Positions 9,977-19,243 of a DNA stretch of 64,000 nucleotides are shown piece by piece. The stretch's first letter is position 1. Each line of letters starts with the position of its first letter. The notes below the pieces were generated by a model. That model ran no database searches, was not told the DNA's origin, and saw only the letters and a list, made by a program, of their open reading frames with translations. Origin of the DNA: CAVVMA01 sp963830715 (GTDB taxonomy: Bacteria > Desulfobacterota > Binatia > Binatales > Binataceae); contig CAWHNS010000020.1 in NCBI GenBank assembly GCA_963830715.1, positions 310,001 to 374,000 on the forward strand. The letters are read 5' to 3'. The translations under genes were made by a program, and so were the position numbers.

Positions 9977-10177
9977 TTACGTGCGGACGACGTTGGAGGC
10001 CAGCAGGCCCTTGGGCCCCTGCTTCACTTCAAATTCGACCTTCTCCCCCTGCTCCAGCGATCGGAAGCCGTCGCCGCCGATCGCCGAGTAATGGACGAAC
10101 ACTTCCTGTCCGTCCTGCATCGTGATGAAGCCGTAGCCCTTCTTCGGGCTGAACCACTTGACCACCCCGCTGGACAT
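9977..10177 (-). CDS. CspA-family cold-shock protein
   Basis: 66-aa single cold-shock domain, a small OB-fold RNA/ssDNA-binding chaperone. The RNP1-like KGYGFITM and RNP2-like EVFVHYSAI are both present, and KWFSPKKGYG is diagnostic. I placed the start at MSSGVVKWF, with a GAGGAGG ribosome-binding site 10-12 nt upstream, rather than at an upstream in-frame ATG that would add 36 atypical residues. The preceding 165 bp has no gene and may be a leader, as is common for csp genes; I did not find a specific cold-box motif. Confidence 0.95.
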   Translation of the reverse strand: MSSGVVKWFSPKKGYGFITMQDGQEVFVHYSAIGGDGFRSLEQGEKVEFEVKQGPKGLLASNVVRT

Positions 10178-10343
10178 TTTGCGCCAGACCTCCTCGAAGT
10201 TGCTTCCCCCCGAACGGGCGGGTTCCCGTGCTCGCACTTCCCCCTTTCGAAGGTCAGTCTCCTGCCGTATCGGCGCGTATAGCACAAACCGGCTCGTTCG
10301 CCAAAACAGTTGCGATGGGCCGGATTCGGAATTGAATTTGGAG

Positions 10344-10637
10344 CTAGCGATTGCGCCAGAGGATCGGACGAGCGTGGATGTGGCAGTGGTCGGGAATCTG
10401 GCGCATCACGTCGTCGATAACGAAGCCGTCCGTCCCATACTTGGCCTGAGCGACCAGAGAGAGCGCGGCGATCATGAACGCGCGCTCGACCTCGGTCGCG
10501 GCGGCGCGATGGTCGCCAAGGACGGCCATCGGGGTGTCACAGGAGTCGCAGTCCAGAATCGCGAAGCGAAATGGGTTCAGGAAGTTGCCGTAGCGCAGCG
10601 TGTAGTCGCGAAGCTCGCAGAGTTCGCAGGCAGCCAT
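10344..10637 (-). CDS. Small cysteine-pair protein, hypothetical
   Basis: 97-aa protein of unknown function. It has two CxxC pairs: CELC at residues 4-7 and CDSC near 30-33, the latter followed by a TPMAVLGDH segment. This pattern suggests a bound zinc or other metal. The pairing of CxxCELR with CxxC-x2-PM-x-VL-x2-H looks like a conserved family layout, but I cannot name the family. The C-terminal half is His-containing (DHCHIHARP). A GAGGTA site lies about 12 nt upstream of the ATG. No operon partner is clear. Confidence 0.55.
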   Translation of the reverse strand: MAACELCELRDYTLRYGNFLNPFRFAILDCDSCDTPMAVLGDHRAAATEVERAFMIAALSLVAQAKYGTDGFVIDDVMRQIPDHCHIHARPILWRNR

Positions 10638-10790
10638 TCGTCAAGCTGTACCTCGTAGCCAACCCACGGACAAGGATGCCACGGGCCGGCCGGATCGCGG
10701 ACGAGGCGATACCTCGCGTCGTTCCGATGCAGCAAACGAGAGGAGTGAACGCCCCGCGCGTTCAGGGACGGCGAGGCGTTGGATTGACCG

Positions 10791-11087
10791 CTACTTGGCC
10801 GCGGCAGGCGAGGCCATCGGCGCAGCCATCGCCGGCGTGGATTCGCCACCAGCCGGAGCCGCCTTCATTTTCGCCATCCTGTCCTTCCTCCGGCAGTATC
10901 TGACGTGGCCCTCCGTGGTGTCCAGGTCCTTTGCAACTTCGGCAACCTTCTTTCCGCCGTTCAATTCAGCCATTATCTGATCGCAGGGCACCTTCTTGTC
11001 CGCGGCAAACGCGGATGGCTGGGCAATTTGAAGGCCAAGGAGCGCTCCGAACGCGAGACCGCTCACCGCAAGTAAAACCCTCTTCAT
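10791..11087 (-). CDS. Small exported protein with a short HTH-like segment
   Basis: 98-aa protein with a clear signal peptide (KRVLLAVSGLAFGALLGLQ, cleavage near AFA-AD). The mature part has two cysteines (VPCDQI and RYCRRK) flanking a short segment resembling a helix-turn-helix (GKKVAEVAKDLDTTEGHV). The tail is Ala/Pro/Met-rich. The start ATG at 11087 follows GGAGGGGA, a strong ribosome-binding site; a TTG two codons upstream is less likely. A cysteine-bearing HTH-like fold outside the cytoplasm would be unusual, so the resemblance may be superficial. Function unknown. Confidence 0.7.
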   Translation of the reverse strand: MKRVLLAVSGLAFGALLGLQIAQPSAFAADKKVPCDQIMAELNGGKKVAEVAKDLDTTEGHVRYCRRKDRMAKMKAAPAGGESTPAMAAPMASPAAAK

Positions 11088-11131
11088 CGACAAATCCCCT
11101 CCAAAAAGTTGACGTCCGCAGTCAGTATCTC

Positions 11132-11160
11132 AAAAAACGGGCCCGGCTAAAAGCCCGCCC
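11132..11160 (-). terminator. Rho-independent terminator after the enoyl-CoA hydratase gene
   Basis: Read on the complement strand, GGGC-G-GGCT / AGCC-GG-GCCC forms a GC-rich hairpin with a small bulge and a TTT loop, followed directly by TTTTTT. It sits 24 bp downstream of the hydratase stop codon in the right orientation. Confidence 0.75.
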
Positions 11161-11183
11161 CTGTTAACATTCCTCGGCGTCGT

Positions 11184-11987
11184 CTATTTCGATCCTACGC
11201 CCGGAAAGATCGGGGGACGCTTCTCCCGCACCGCGCGCACGCCTTCGGCTACGTCGCCGCCGAAGAAGCCGAGCATCTCCAGCGCCATCGACGCCTCGAA
11301 AGCGGGTCCGGCGACCCGCAACCACTGGTTGAGCGCTCGCTTGGTGAAGTGCAACGCCTGTTGCGGGCCGTTGGCGAGCTTGCGCGCCACTTCCATCGCG
11401 CGCTCCATCAGTTTGTCCGCCGGCACGCACAGGCTGACCAGCCCGATCCGCTCGGCCTCCCGCCCATCGATGAACTCTGCGGTCAGCAGGTAGTACTTCG
11501 CGCGCGCCATGCCGCACAGCAGCGGCCAGATTATTACCGCGTGATCCCCGGCCGCGACGCCGAGCCGCAGATGGCCGTCGGTGATGCGCATCGACTCCGA
11601 CGCGATGCTGATGTCGGCGAGCAGCGCGACCGCCAGCCCCGCCCCGACCGCGACGCCGTTGATCGCGGAGATGATCGGCTTGTCGAGCGCGATCATGTTG
11701 TGGACGATATCTCCGGCCTCGCGCCAGGCCTTGGCGATGTTGGCGGCATTGCCCTTCATCCGCTCGATCATGTCGAGGTCTCCGCCGACCGAGAACGCGC
11801 GCCCGGCGCCCGTAATCACGGCGACGCGCGTTTGAGGATCGTCGCCGATATCGGTCCATACGCGGCTCAGCTCCCAATGCAGCCGCTCGTGGGTGGCGTT
11901 GAGCACCTCGGGCCGGTTGATCGTGACCAGCAGGACGCCATCCTCTTTCCGCTCGAAGGCCAGAAATTGATACTCACTGTATTTCAT
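11184..11987 (-). CDS. Enoyl-CoA hydratase/isomerase (crotonase) family protein
   Basis: 267-aa crotonase-fold protein. It shows the CoA-binding and oxyanion-hole segments (VTINRPEVLNA; VITGAGRAFSVGGDLDM) and the ALDKPIISAINGVAVGAGL helix. At the position where classical hydratases have an active-site Glu in a PGxGGT-type loop, this protein has RLGVAAGDHAVIIWP, so ordinary hydratase chemistry is uncertain. The start is ATG at 11987; the frame stays open upstream through the aldolase gene, but that extension is not credible protein. It lies 26 bp downstream of the aldolase gene and ends at a terminator, so the two may form one transcript. Confidence 0.9.
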   Translation of the reverse strand: MKYSEYQFLAFERKEDGVLLVTINRPEVLNATHERLHWELSRVWTDIGDDPQTRVAVITGAGRAFSVGGDLDMIERMKGNAANIAKAWREAGDIVHNMIALDKPIISAINGVAVGAGLAVALLADISIASESMRITDGHLRLGVAAGDHAVIIWPLLCGMARAKYYLLTAEFIDGREAERIGLVSLCVPADKLMERAMEVARKLANGPQQALHFTKRALNQWLRVAGPAFEASMALEMLGFFGGDVAEGVRAVREKRPPIFPGVGSK

Positions 11988-12013
11988 GTTGGTATCTCGA
12001 ACTGCGTACTCGA

Positions 12014-12928
12014 TCAGCTCGCGTAGATTCCGATGACCTGCCGCAGCAGCTCGAGCGCCTCCGCGCGCGGACGCTGAAAGGAGTTGCGCCCGATGATCGA
12101 TCCGAACCCGCCGCCCTTGTGGATGGCGCGGACCTCTTCGAGCAGGGCGGCGTCGTCCTCCTTCGGGCCGCCCGAGAAGATCACGATCCGCCGGCCGGCG
12201 AAAGAGCTCTGCACCACGTGGCGCACGCGCTCCGAGAGCGGCTCGAGCGGGACGTGGGCCTGCTCGTAGACCTTCTGTGCTTCGGGCTGTTCGAGATGGG
12301 CGGTGGGCAGCTTCACTTTGATCACGTGGGCGCCGAGCTGCGCCGCGATTTGTGCCGCGTATGCGCACACGTCGAGCGCGGTCTCGCCCGCCTTGGACAG
12401 TCCCGACCCGCGCGGATACGACCATACCACCACGCACAGTCCGTGCGCCCTCGCCGCGTCGGCGATCTGGCACAGCTCTTCGTACATCCGCCCGCGAAGC
12501 GCCGAGCCGGGGTAAATCGTGAATCCGATCGCGACGCATCCGAGCTCCAGCGCGGCCCGGACCGTACCGGTCACCGCGGGCATCGGATCTTTTTCATCGA
12601 GCAGCAGGTCGTGGTTGTTGATCTTCAGGATGAGCGGAATGTCGCCCGCGTAGTCGGCGGCGCCGGCCTCGAGAAATCCGAGCGGCGCGGCGTAGGCGTT
12701 GCATCCGGCTTCGATCGCGAGCTCGAAATGATAGCGCGGATCATAGGCCGGCGGATTGGGCGCGAAGCTCCTGCCCGGTCCGTGCTCGAATCCCTGGTCG
12801 ACCGGCAGAATCACCATTTTGCCGGTCCCGCCGAGTTTGCCATGATTCAGCATCCGGGCGAGGTTGGTGCGAATTCCCGCGTTCGCCGAATCGTACCACG
12901 ATAGAATTTCCTTCACTCGTTTGGTCAT
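12014..12928 (-). CDS. Class I fructose-bisphosphate aldolase, FbaB/DhnA type
   Basis: 304-aa Schiff-base aldolase of the archaeal/DhnA type, cleaving fructose-1,6-bisphosphate in central carbon metabolism. Recognisable parts are ILPVDQGFEHGPG (about 40-52), the INNHD strand, the region around HVIKVKLP (about 201-208) that carries the candidate lysines, and the phosphate-binding IFSGGPK and GSIIGRNSFQRP loops near the C terminus. The length is slightly below E. coli FbaB (350 aa) but normal for the bacterial/archaeal short form. The start MTKRVKEIL is typical. Alternative: a DhnA-like aldolase for another sugar phosphate. Confidence 0.93.
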   Translation of the reverse strand: MTKRVKEILSWYDSANAGIRTNLARMLNHGKLGGTGKMVILPVDQGFEHGPGRSFAPNPPAYDPRYHFELAIEAGCNAYAAPLGFLEAGAADYAGDIPLILKINNHDLLLDEKDPMPAVTGTVRAALELGCVAIGFTIYPGSALRGRMYEELCQIADAARAHGLCVVVWSYPRGSGLSKAGETALDVCAYAAQIAAQLGAHVIKVKLPTAHLEQPEAQKVYEQAHVPLEPLSERVRHVVQSSFAGRRIVIFSGGPKEDDAALLEEVRAIHKGGGFGSIIGRNSFQRPRAEALELLRQVIGIYAS

Positions 12929-13045
12929 CGGTTCAAGCGACCTCCTGAAGTCTCAACGGCGAATTGTGATCGCGCGCCGGCGAACTGGACTGCGAAGTCC
13001 CCGACCGGCGCATCGCGGGCGGCTCACATGCGATACCCGCGAGGC

Positions 13046-13816
13046 TCAGCGGCGCAGCACCACGTCCTCCAGGATCAGCGAGCGCAAGTCGGAGCGGCGG
13101 AAAGTGCCCGCGACCGCGCGGGTCATCGCGACTGACAAGACCTGGCCGGGCTCGTCGTAGATGCTGGTGTCGTCCTCGGGACCGGCGCCGAAGGCGCCGA
13201 TCGGAGGATCCTCGTAGGTCGAGGCGCTGGTTCCCTGCCAGAACGGGGTGTGAAAGGGCGGCTTGTAGATCGCCACGTCGATCGCGAACTCGGCGGAAGT
13301 CGTCCATGTCGGTCCGAAGCGGCCGTCGGGACCGCGCATCTTCTTGACCCAGCATCGCATCAACTTGCTCGACATCACGTACTCGAGATTGGTCTTCTTG
13401 AGCGCCGACTCGAGCGAGTCTTCGGAAGCGAACGTGGTCAAGCCGGCCTCCTGGGCGCTGCTGGCGAGCGATCGCTGGACAATCGGGCCGAGCGGCTGTC
13501 CGTACACGCGCTGCATCACTTGATGGTCGCCGCCGAGCACGACGCCGATCTGCGGATTCCCGTTCTCGTCGGGTGCGTGACTGGCGGAACTGGGATCGTT
13601 GAATTCGCGCGCATCCTGGATCGGAAGAATCAGGATTCGGCGCGGCGGATAGCTGTTCTGATAACCCTTTACCTGGCGCGGATAGTATTCGAGCGTCTGG
13701 TTCGAGACCGGCGGCAGCGAGACGGTGGCGCTGAACATCGAGGCGCATCCGCCGATCAATATGATTTGCGCGCAGACCAGCGCTATTCGGCGGCCGCGTG
13801 AATCGAATCTCGCCAC
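13046..13816 (-). CDS. Envelope lipoprotein, possibly YajG-like, end of the kinase island
   Basis: 256-aa predicted lipoprotein. The signal peptide ends in a lipobox LIGGC (Cys about residue 24). The mature part begins with Ser/Pro residues and then an RRILILPIQDARE strand; the layout of a conserved ILxLPIxDxR strand followed by a long alpha/beta body resembles YajG/LpoB-like lipoproteins. This is a weak match made by eye. The gene follows the membrane FHA gene by 9 bp and is probably co-transcribed, which would place this protein as an envelope output of the Ser/Thr kinase island. Confidence 0.7.
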   Translation of the reverse strand: MARFDSRGRRIALVCAQIILIGGCASMFSATVSLPPVSNQTLEYYPRQVKGYQNSYPPRRILILPIQDAREFNDPSSASHAPDENGNPQIGVVLGGDHQVMQRVYGQPLGPIVQRSLASSAQEAGLTTFASEDSLESALKKTNLEYVMSSKLMRCWVKKMRGPDGRFGPTWTTSAEFAIDVAIYKPPFHTPFWQGTSASTYEDPPIGAFGAGPEDDTSIYDEPGQVLSVAMTRAVAGTFRRSDLRSLILEDVVLRR

Positions 13817-13825
13817 GGGAGTCTG

Positions 13826-14698
13826 CTACCCTCCTGCGGCCTGAGTCCGCTCGCGGAATACGAACATCGTGCCGCCGACTTCGATTCGATCTCCGCTCCT
13901 GAGCGGCTGGCGGCCGTTGATCGGCTGGCGGTTCACCATCACGCGTCCGCCGCCGGTGGCGCTCACGAAAAAATTCTTCCCTTCGCGGCGGATTATCGCG
14001 TGCTGCGGCAGCACGGAGGCGTCGCCGAACAGGCCCACATCGCTTTCCTCGGCGCGCCCGATGATCATCACCGGTTTGATCAGCGGATACTCGCGGCCTT
14101 CGCGGGCGTTGCGGCTCTGGCTCCGCACCACCATCAGCCAGGCGCGCTTGAGCAACTCGCTGACCAGCCCGATGAAGAAGCCGATCAACGCACCCAGCAC
14201 GATGATCGCGATCGCGCGGCCGATCGCCTGGGGGAAAGTAGAGGTCAGACTCTGATAGAAAAACCCGCCGAGCGCACCGCCGAGCACGCCGCCGATCGCG
14301 CTGTTGCGCCGGCGCGCGGCAGAGCCCGAGGCCCATCCGGCGCCCAAGCCAACCGCGAGCCCGCCGACCGCCCATCCCAGGATTCGACCGTTGAATCCGC
14401 CCAGCAGATCGAAGGTCGTCTCGGCGACCAGCAGGCCCAGGGCGCCGCCGATCGCGCCGATCGTGGCGCCGCCGGTCGCGCCTCGAAACGCCTGCCGCCA
14501 TTGTCCAACGCTCAGCGCCTCGATCGAAGCGAGGAACGCGGCGATGAACAGTCCGACCAGAGCGCCGAGCAGGATGTCACGCGCGTAAACGAAGCGGATG
14601 CCCAGGAACGGTTCGGCAGCGCCCCAGGCGCCGAATCCGCCAAGCGCGCCCGCGGCGGCATAGAAGAGCAACTTTTCGCGGGAGACAATCGCAGCCAT
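13826..14698 (-). CDS. Membrane protein with glycine-zipper helices and C-terminal FHA domain
   Basis: 290 aa. The N-terminal 180 residues form several Gly/Ala-rich transmembrane helices (AAAGALGGFGAWGAA, GGATIGAIGGALGLL, GGVLGGALGGFFYQ), a glycine-zipper pattern. Residues about 205-285 are a forkhead-associated domain (PVMIIGRAEESDVGL, LPQHAIIRREGKNFFV, VNRQPINGRQPLRSGDRI), which binds phosphothreonine peptides. It probably recruits phosphorylated kinase-island proteins to the inner membrane. The usual GRxxxx-S-H core is partly altered (QHA where SRRHA is common), so ligand affinity is uncertain. It lies 9 bp before the lipoprotein gene. Confidence 0.85.
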   Translation of the reverse strand: MAAIVSREKLLFYAAAGALGGFGAWGAAEPFLGIRFVYARDILLGALVGLFIAAFLASIEALSVGQWRQAFRGATGGATIGAIGGALGLLVAETTFDLLGGFNGRILGWAVGGLAVGLGAGWASGSAARRRNSAIGGVLGGALGGFFYQSLTSTFPQAIGRAIAIIVLGALIGFFIGLVSELLKRAWLMVVRSQSRNAREGREYPLIKPVMIIGRAEESDVGLFGDASVLPQHAIIRREGKNFFVSATGGGRVMVNRQPINGRQPLRSGDRIEVGGTMFVFRERTQAAGG

Positions 14699-14809
14699 CT
14701 TGTGCTGTCAGCATTGCGCGTGCCGCGCCTTGGTTCAAGCCGGAAGTCTCAAAGGCGGGGCGAGCGATTGAACGAGACGCCGCCGCACTGAAGTTGGACC
14801 GGCAGACAG

Positions 14810-17171
14810 TCAGGAAGGGCGCGCTGTCCAGGTGCCGTGCTCGCCTGAGGGCGTGGCTTCGAAGGTGCCCTGGAGGCTGCCGCTGCCGCGCTCGCCCTCG
14901 AAGTAGAGCGTCTCACCATGGTACGGGACCTGAAAGGAAAGATGCCCGCCGCGGATATACCCCTCGATAGGCGTGAGTCCGTACCCGGCCTCGTGGATAA
15001 CCATCTCACCGTGCAGGAATCCGTTGGGCTGCGGCCTAAGGCGCAGTTCGATCGGGATGCTGGTTTTGCCGGCCAGGCCGCTGATTCGTCCCGACGCCAG
15101 GGTGGGACTATCGAGGCTGATCGTCGCCGGGTTCGCGTTCGGCTCGTTGGACTCGGCGCCCAGACCTTCCGGGCCGAGCACGCGGAACTTCCGTTCCGAG
15201 AGGTATTGCCCGTTGAGATAGAAGGTCACCGTGTACATGCCGGGGAGGAAAGCGCCGCCGCCGGAATTGCCGACTCGCCCGCTGAAGGTCACTTGCGCGG
15301 CGTTCACGGGCACCATCCGCGTGTCGTAGACGCTGCCGAGGGTGCGGCCGTCGGGAGCGACGTACGCCGCATCGACCCGGTATTGGTTGGTATCGAGCCG
15401 ATAGAGCTGGTTCTTGAAACTCACTTCCCAGTCAACGAAGAGAACTTTCGAGACGTCGAAAGACTCGCTCGGACTCGATATCGGCGTGCCGGTCTTGGTG
15501 CTGTTGACGAAATGGATATCGAGCAGCTCGAGCGGCTTGCGCTTGCGTTCCTCGATCATCGCGAGCCGTTTCTCCGACGCCAGGCGCTTCGCCTCTTCCT
15601 CGCGCGCGGCTTCTTCGGCCGCGGCCTTCTCGGCGGCCGCCCTGGCTTTGCTCGCGAGATCCTCGGTAATCGCGAATCGCTGTTCGGCCAGCGTACGATC
15701 GTCCAGCGTGAGGCTGACTCTGTAATCTCCGCGCGGGCGATCGGAGAGGTCGGGCACCAGCGCGACGCCGCTGAAGTCCACGGTCTTGTCGTTCGGACCC
15801 ACGAAGCGCTCGGCCTCGCTGGAGGCCACCTGCAGCCCGTTGGGATCGAAGAAGCGCGCCTCGACCTTGTCGGAGCGTCCCTCGAGCCCCTGCAGGCGGT
15901 TGTCGAAGGTAGCGTCCCACTTGAGATATCGCGCGTTGGCGAGCTCGGCGTCGGTGAACGAGGCCTTGGGAGAGGAGAGCGGCGAGCCCTCGCGCGTAGA
16001 GGGCGCCAGCGTCATGCGTTCGAACTCGAGCGGATGCTCCCGCGCGGCGGCAAGCAGCTCCTCATGGCGCCACGGCAGCTTGTCGATCAGCAACCCCAGC
16101 CCGAGCCGCTCCTGGAGAGCCGGGTTGGAATAGATGTACGTGGCGCCGAAAGCGAGGCCCGCCAGGAACACCAGAAAAGCCACGAGTCCGGCGACGCGGG
16201 CGACGGCGCTTTTCGGCGGCCGGCGCACCGGTACGATCTCCTCGTCCGGGACCGGCGGCGGCGCAAGCCCGGCGGTGCCGCTCCTGGAGCTGACGCGAGC
16301 CGCGCCCGTCGCGGAGAGCCCGCGCCCATAGAGCATCATGTCGCGGAATTCCTGGATCGATTGCGGACGATCTTCGAGCTTGTAGGCCAACGCGGCCTCG
16401 ATCGAACCCGCCAGGTTGGATGAGACTTCGGAACGCAGCTCGCGAACCGGCGGAAAGCTGAAGGGCGGGAACTTCTCCGGATCGCGGCCGGTCAGAACGT
16501 AGTGCAGGGTCGCAGCCAGCGAATAAATGTCGCTGCGCGGATCGACCGTGCCCTGATATTGCTCGGGTGGGGCAAAGCCCAGCGTGCCGATCATCGTGCC
16601 CTTGCGCGCGGCGCGGAACAAACGCGCGATCCCGAAGTCGATTAGCACCACCCTGCCCTTCGGCGTGAGCATCACGTTGGAGGGCTTCATGTCGCGGTAA
16701 ACGATCGGCGGCGTGAAGCTGTGCAGATATGCGAGCACGTCGCACAACTGGCGCCCGATATCGATCACCAGTCCTTCCGCGAGCGGGCCGCCGTTGAACG
16801 GCGATTTCCTCCTCGAGGTTGCGGCCCTCGACGTACTCCATCACCAGGTAGTGCCGGTTCTGGTCGTCGAAGCGGTCGGTGATCGCGGGAATCGCGGGAT
16901 GCTTGAGCTGGGCGAGGGTGTCGGCCTCGCGGGCGAAGTACTCGTTGGCCTCCAGGCGCTGTTGCGGGTCGATGAAGTGATCGACCATTTCCTTGATCGC
17001 GCAGGGACGCCTGGAGAGGCGCTGGTCTCGCGCCAGATAGACCATCCCCATCCCGCCGCCCCCCAGGAGCCGGTCTACGCTGTAGCGATTCTGGAGAATC
17101 GTCCCGGCAACGAGCGGGCCGGTGTTGGAGTCGGTGTCGGCCGGGTTTCGCGGAGGGGGCTGGCTACTCAT
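14810..17171 (-). CDS. Transmembrane Ser/Thr protein kinase with duplicated ectodomain, one frameshift
   Basis: About 786 aa once a single extra base near 16800 is removed. The N-lobe lies in one frame (glycine loop LGGGGMGMVYLARD at 37-49, Lys60 in CAIKEM). It runs to NLEEEIA, and the protein resumes in the next frame as FNGGPLAEGLVIDIG with the catalytic YRDMKPSN, LIDFGIARL and APPEQYQG. After a proline-rich linker there is one transmembrane helix (GLVAFLVFLAGLAFGATYIY). The outside part has two related beta-rich repeats, each beginning SPLSSPKASF or TPISSPSESF, separated by a charged Ala/Glu/Lys helix. There are no PASTA repeats. It likely senses an envelope signal. It starts 6 bp after the phosphatase gene. 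Confidence 0.88.
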
Positions 17172-17177
17172 CGCCGG

Positions 17178-19187
17178 TCACTCTGCAAAGATAACCACCA
17201 CCGATATGTTATCAGTTCCCCCGCCGGCGTTGGCGGCCACCACCAGTTCGCGCGCGGCCGGGTAGGGATCGTCGTGGCGCCCCACGATCTCGCCGATTTG
17301 CTCGTCTTCGACGTGCGCGGTCAGCCCGTCGCTGCACAACACCATCCGATCGCCGCGTTTGAGCCGCACCGCAACCGCCTCGGCCCCCGCCGGGCCGCTT
17401 TGGCGAGCGCCCAGCGATCGCGTGATCACGTTCTTGTGCTCATGATGGCGCGCCTGCTCGGGGCTTATCTGGCCGATTTCGATAAGTCGCTGCACGAGCG
17501 AATGGTCCTTGGTCAATTGGCGGATAGTCGATCCCTCGACTGAGTATGCGCGACTGTCGCCGACCCATCCCAACGCAGCTTCGGGCGGGATAATGAGGGC
17601 GCTCACTGCGGTCGATCCCATGCCGCGCAGGTCCGGGTTCGCCGCCTGATGGTCGAGGATCCGGCTATTGGCCTGCTCGAGGCCGTCCTTGAGTAGTTGG
17701 CAAAGATCCTTCGCTCCAGCGGCCGAGAGCTCTTTCTCAACATAGTCGCGCATCGTCGCAACGGCAATTGCGCTTGCAACCTCGCCGGCCGCCGCTCCGC
17801 CCATCCCGTCCGCGACGACGTAAAGGTACTGCCGGGCGGGTTCGATCTGCGATTGCCGCCCATACTCGATCGCCATGACGGAATCTTCGTTGAGCTCGCG
17901 CACTCTCCCGACATCGGTCAGCGCCGCGGCGCGGATGCCGATCGCGCCGTTGAGATTGATAAGCTCGGTCTTGAAGGCGTCGATCGACGGCCATCGCTCG
18001 TCCGGACTGAATGCCAACGCGCGGCGCACCGCCTGCTCGAGTCGCGGCGAGACCACGTGCGGCGGATAGAAGCTCACCGTGCCGGCCTCTTCGCGCCAGC
18101 TCTCGGCCTCGATTCGCTCGCCGGCGAGGCACGTGTATAGCAGCGCTCCCACCGAGAAGACGTCTGCGCGCTTGTCCACTTTCCGTCCTTTGCCCTTGTA
18201 GATCTCAGGCGCGGTGTAACCGTCGTTGAAAATCGGCTCCGCCTGGATTTCGGTATCGTTACTGACGTAATCGAACCCGGTGAGCTTCACCCGCCCGCCG
18301 GCGGCATAGACGACGGAGTCGGGGCAGATGTCGTTGACGCGCAAGCCCCGTCGATGGAGCGCGGAAACCGCCTGGCACACCTGGATCGCCAGCCCGATCG
18401 CTTCCGGCTCGCGCATCCTGATACCGCCCGCGCGTCGCGAAAGCGGCGTGAACGTTTCATCCGGATAGACGAGGTAGACCCTGCCGTTGTCGGCGAAACC
18501 CGAGAGCGCGCGATGGAACGCCGGATGGGTGACCGAGACGGACAGTGCGAGCACGCGGCCGAAGACTTCGCCGATATCTGTGGGCGGCTCGGATGAGTCG
18601 GCGCCGGCACCGGAGTCGATGTCGGCAGGCGGTTCGGCATGGGCGTGATCTACTCGATCGGCCTCCGCAGTTTCCGAGGACGCCAGAGCCTCAACCGGGG
18701 CGGCGGCTGCGGATTCGGACAGCGCGAGTGAATCGGTTGCGGCTTCATCGGTCGGACTGTCAGCGGGCGTCCCGTCTGCGGTCAACGACGAGCGGGCGGG
18801 CGCTTCGGATGACGCATCGGCGGCGAGCGGCTTCAGCTCGCGGGTTTTAGCGCGCGGCCCGTTCGGATCTTCTTGCGGCGCGGGCAAAAGCGGCGAGGAT
18901 GTTTCCTCGCCGACAGTCGCCGTCTCATCGGGAAGCGGACCGATCCGTTCGCGAAGCTGGAACAACTCCTTCTTGCCGTCCGCGAGGCGCGCCGCGCTAT
19001 ATCGATTCTCGATCGAGGTCGCGTTGAGCAGCTCGACAATTTCGAAGCCGCCTTTGAGGATCGTCCCCGGGGCGAGCGGCGGGATGAGCGGCGGCGGTGC
19101 GCTGCGCGACGCCAGACCCTGCCCGCATCGGTCGCAGAATTTCGCGCCGTCAGCCGCGGCGAACCCGCATTGGGGGCAAGCGATCAT
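17178..19187 (-). CDS. Zinc ribbon-pseudokinase-PP2C phosphatase fusion
   Basis: 669 aa. Residues 1-25 are a zinc ribbon (CxxC at 4-7 and 18-21). An acidic Ala/Ser-rich linker spans about 95-215. The middle (about 220-415) follows a protein-kinase C-lobe pattern but has lost catalysis: the HRD loop is replaced by RVNDICPDSV and DFG by GFD, while YTAPEIY and DVFSVGALLYTCLAGE remain. The last 250 residues are a PP2C phosphatase with metal ligands in ELNEDS, VVADGMGG, SDGLT and GGGTDNIS. It probably reverses phosphorylation by the two neighbouring kinases, with the pseudokinase as scaffold or regulator. I know of kinases next to PP2C but not this three-part order. Confidence 0.9.
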   Translation of the reverse strand: MIACPQCGFAAADGAKFCDRCGQGLASRSAPPPLIPPLAPGTILKGGFEIVELLNATSIENRYSAARLADGKKELFQLRERIGPLPDETATVGEETSSPLLPAPQEDPNGPRAKTRELKPLAADASSEAPARSSLTADGTPADSPTDEAATDSLALSESAAAAPVEALASSETAEADRVDHAHAEPPADIDSGAGADSSEPPTDIGEVFGRVLALSVSVTHPAFHRALSGFADNGRVYLVYPDETFTPLSRRAGGIRMREPEAIGLAIQVCQAVSALHRRGLRVNDICPDSVVYAAGGRVKLTGFDYVSNDTEIQAEPIFNDGYTAPEIYKGKGRKVDKRADVFSVGALLYTCLAGERIEAESWREEAGTVSFYPPHVVSPRLEQAVRRALAFSPDERWPSIDAFKTELINLNGAIGIRAAALTDVGRVRELNEDSVMAIEYGRQSQIEPARQYLYVVADGMGGAAAGEVASAIAVATMRDYVEKELSAAGAKDLCQLLKDGLEQANSRILDHQAANPDLRGMGSTAVSALIIPPEAALGWVGDSRAYSVEGSTIRQLTKDHSLVQRLIEIGQISPEQARHHEHKNVITRSLGARQSGPAGAEAVAVRLKRGDRMVLCSDGLTAHVEDEQIGEIVGRHDDPYPAARELVVAANAGGGTDNISVVVIFAE

Positions 19188-19243
19188 TCGAGTGTGCCTG
19201 GAGGCGAGTGTCGCATGTCCCGTCGTTCCGCCCTGTCGGAGCC

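Noticed and set aside
11184..12539. A 451-residue enoyl-CoA hydratase with a long N-terminal extension
   Set aside because: The extension is an out-of-frame reading of the aldolase gene and has no domain character.
12933..14501. A 522-codon Arg-rich open frame over the FHA and lipoprotein genes
   Set aside because: Arg/Gly-rich composition and overlap with two supported genes on the same strand in other frames.
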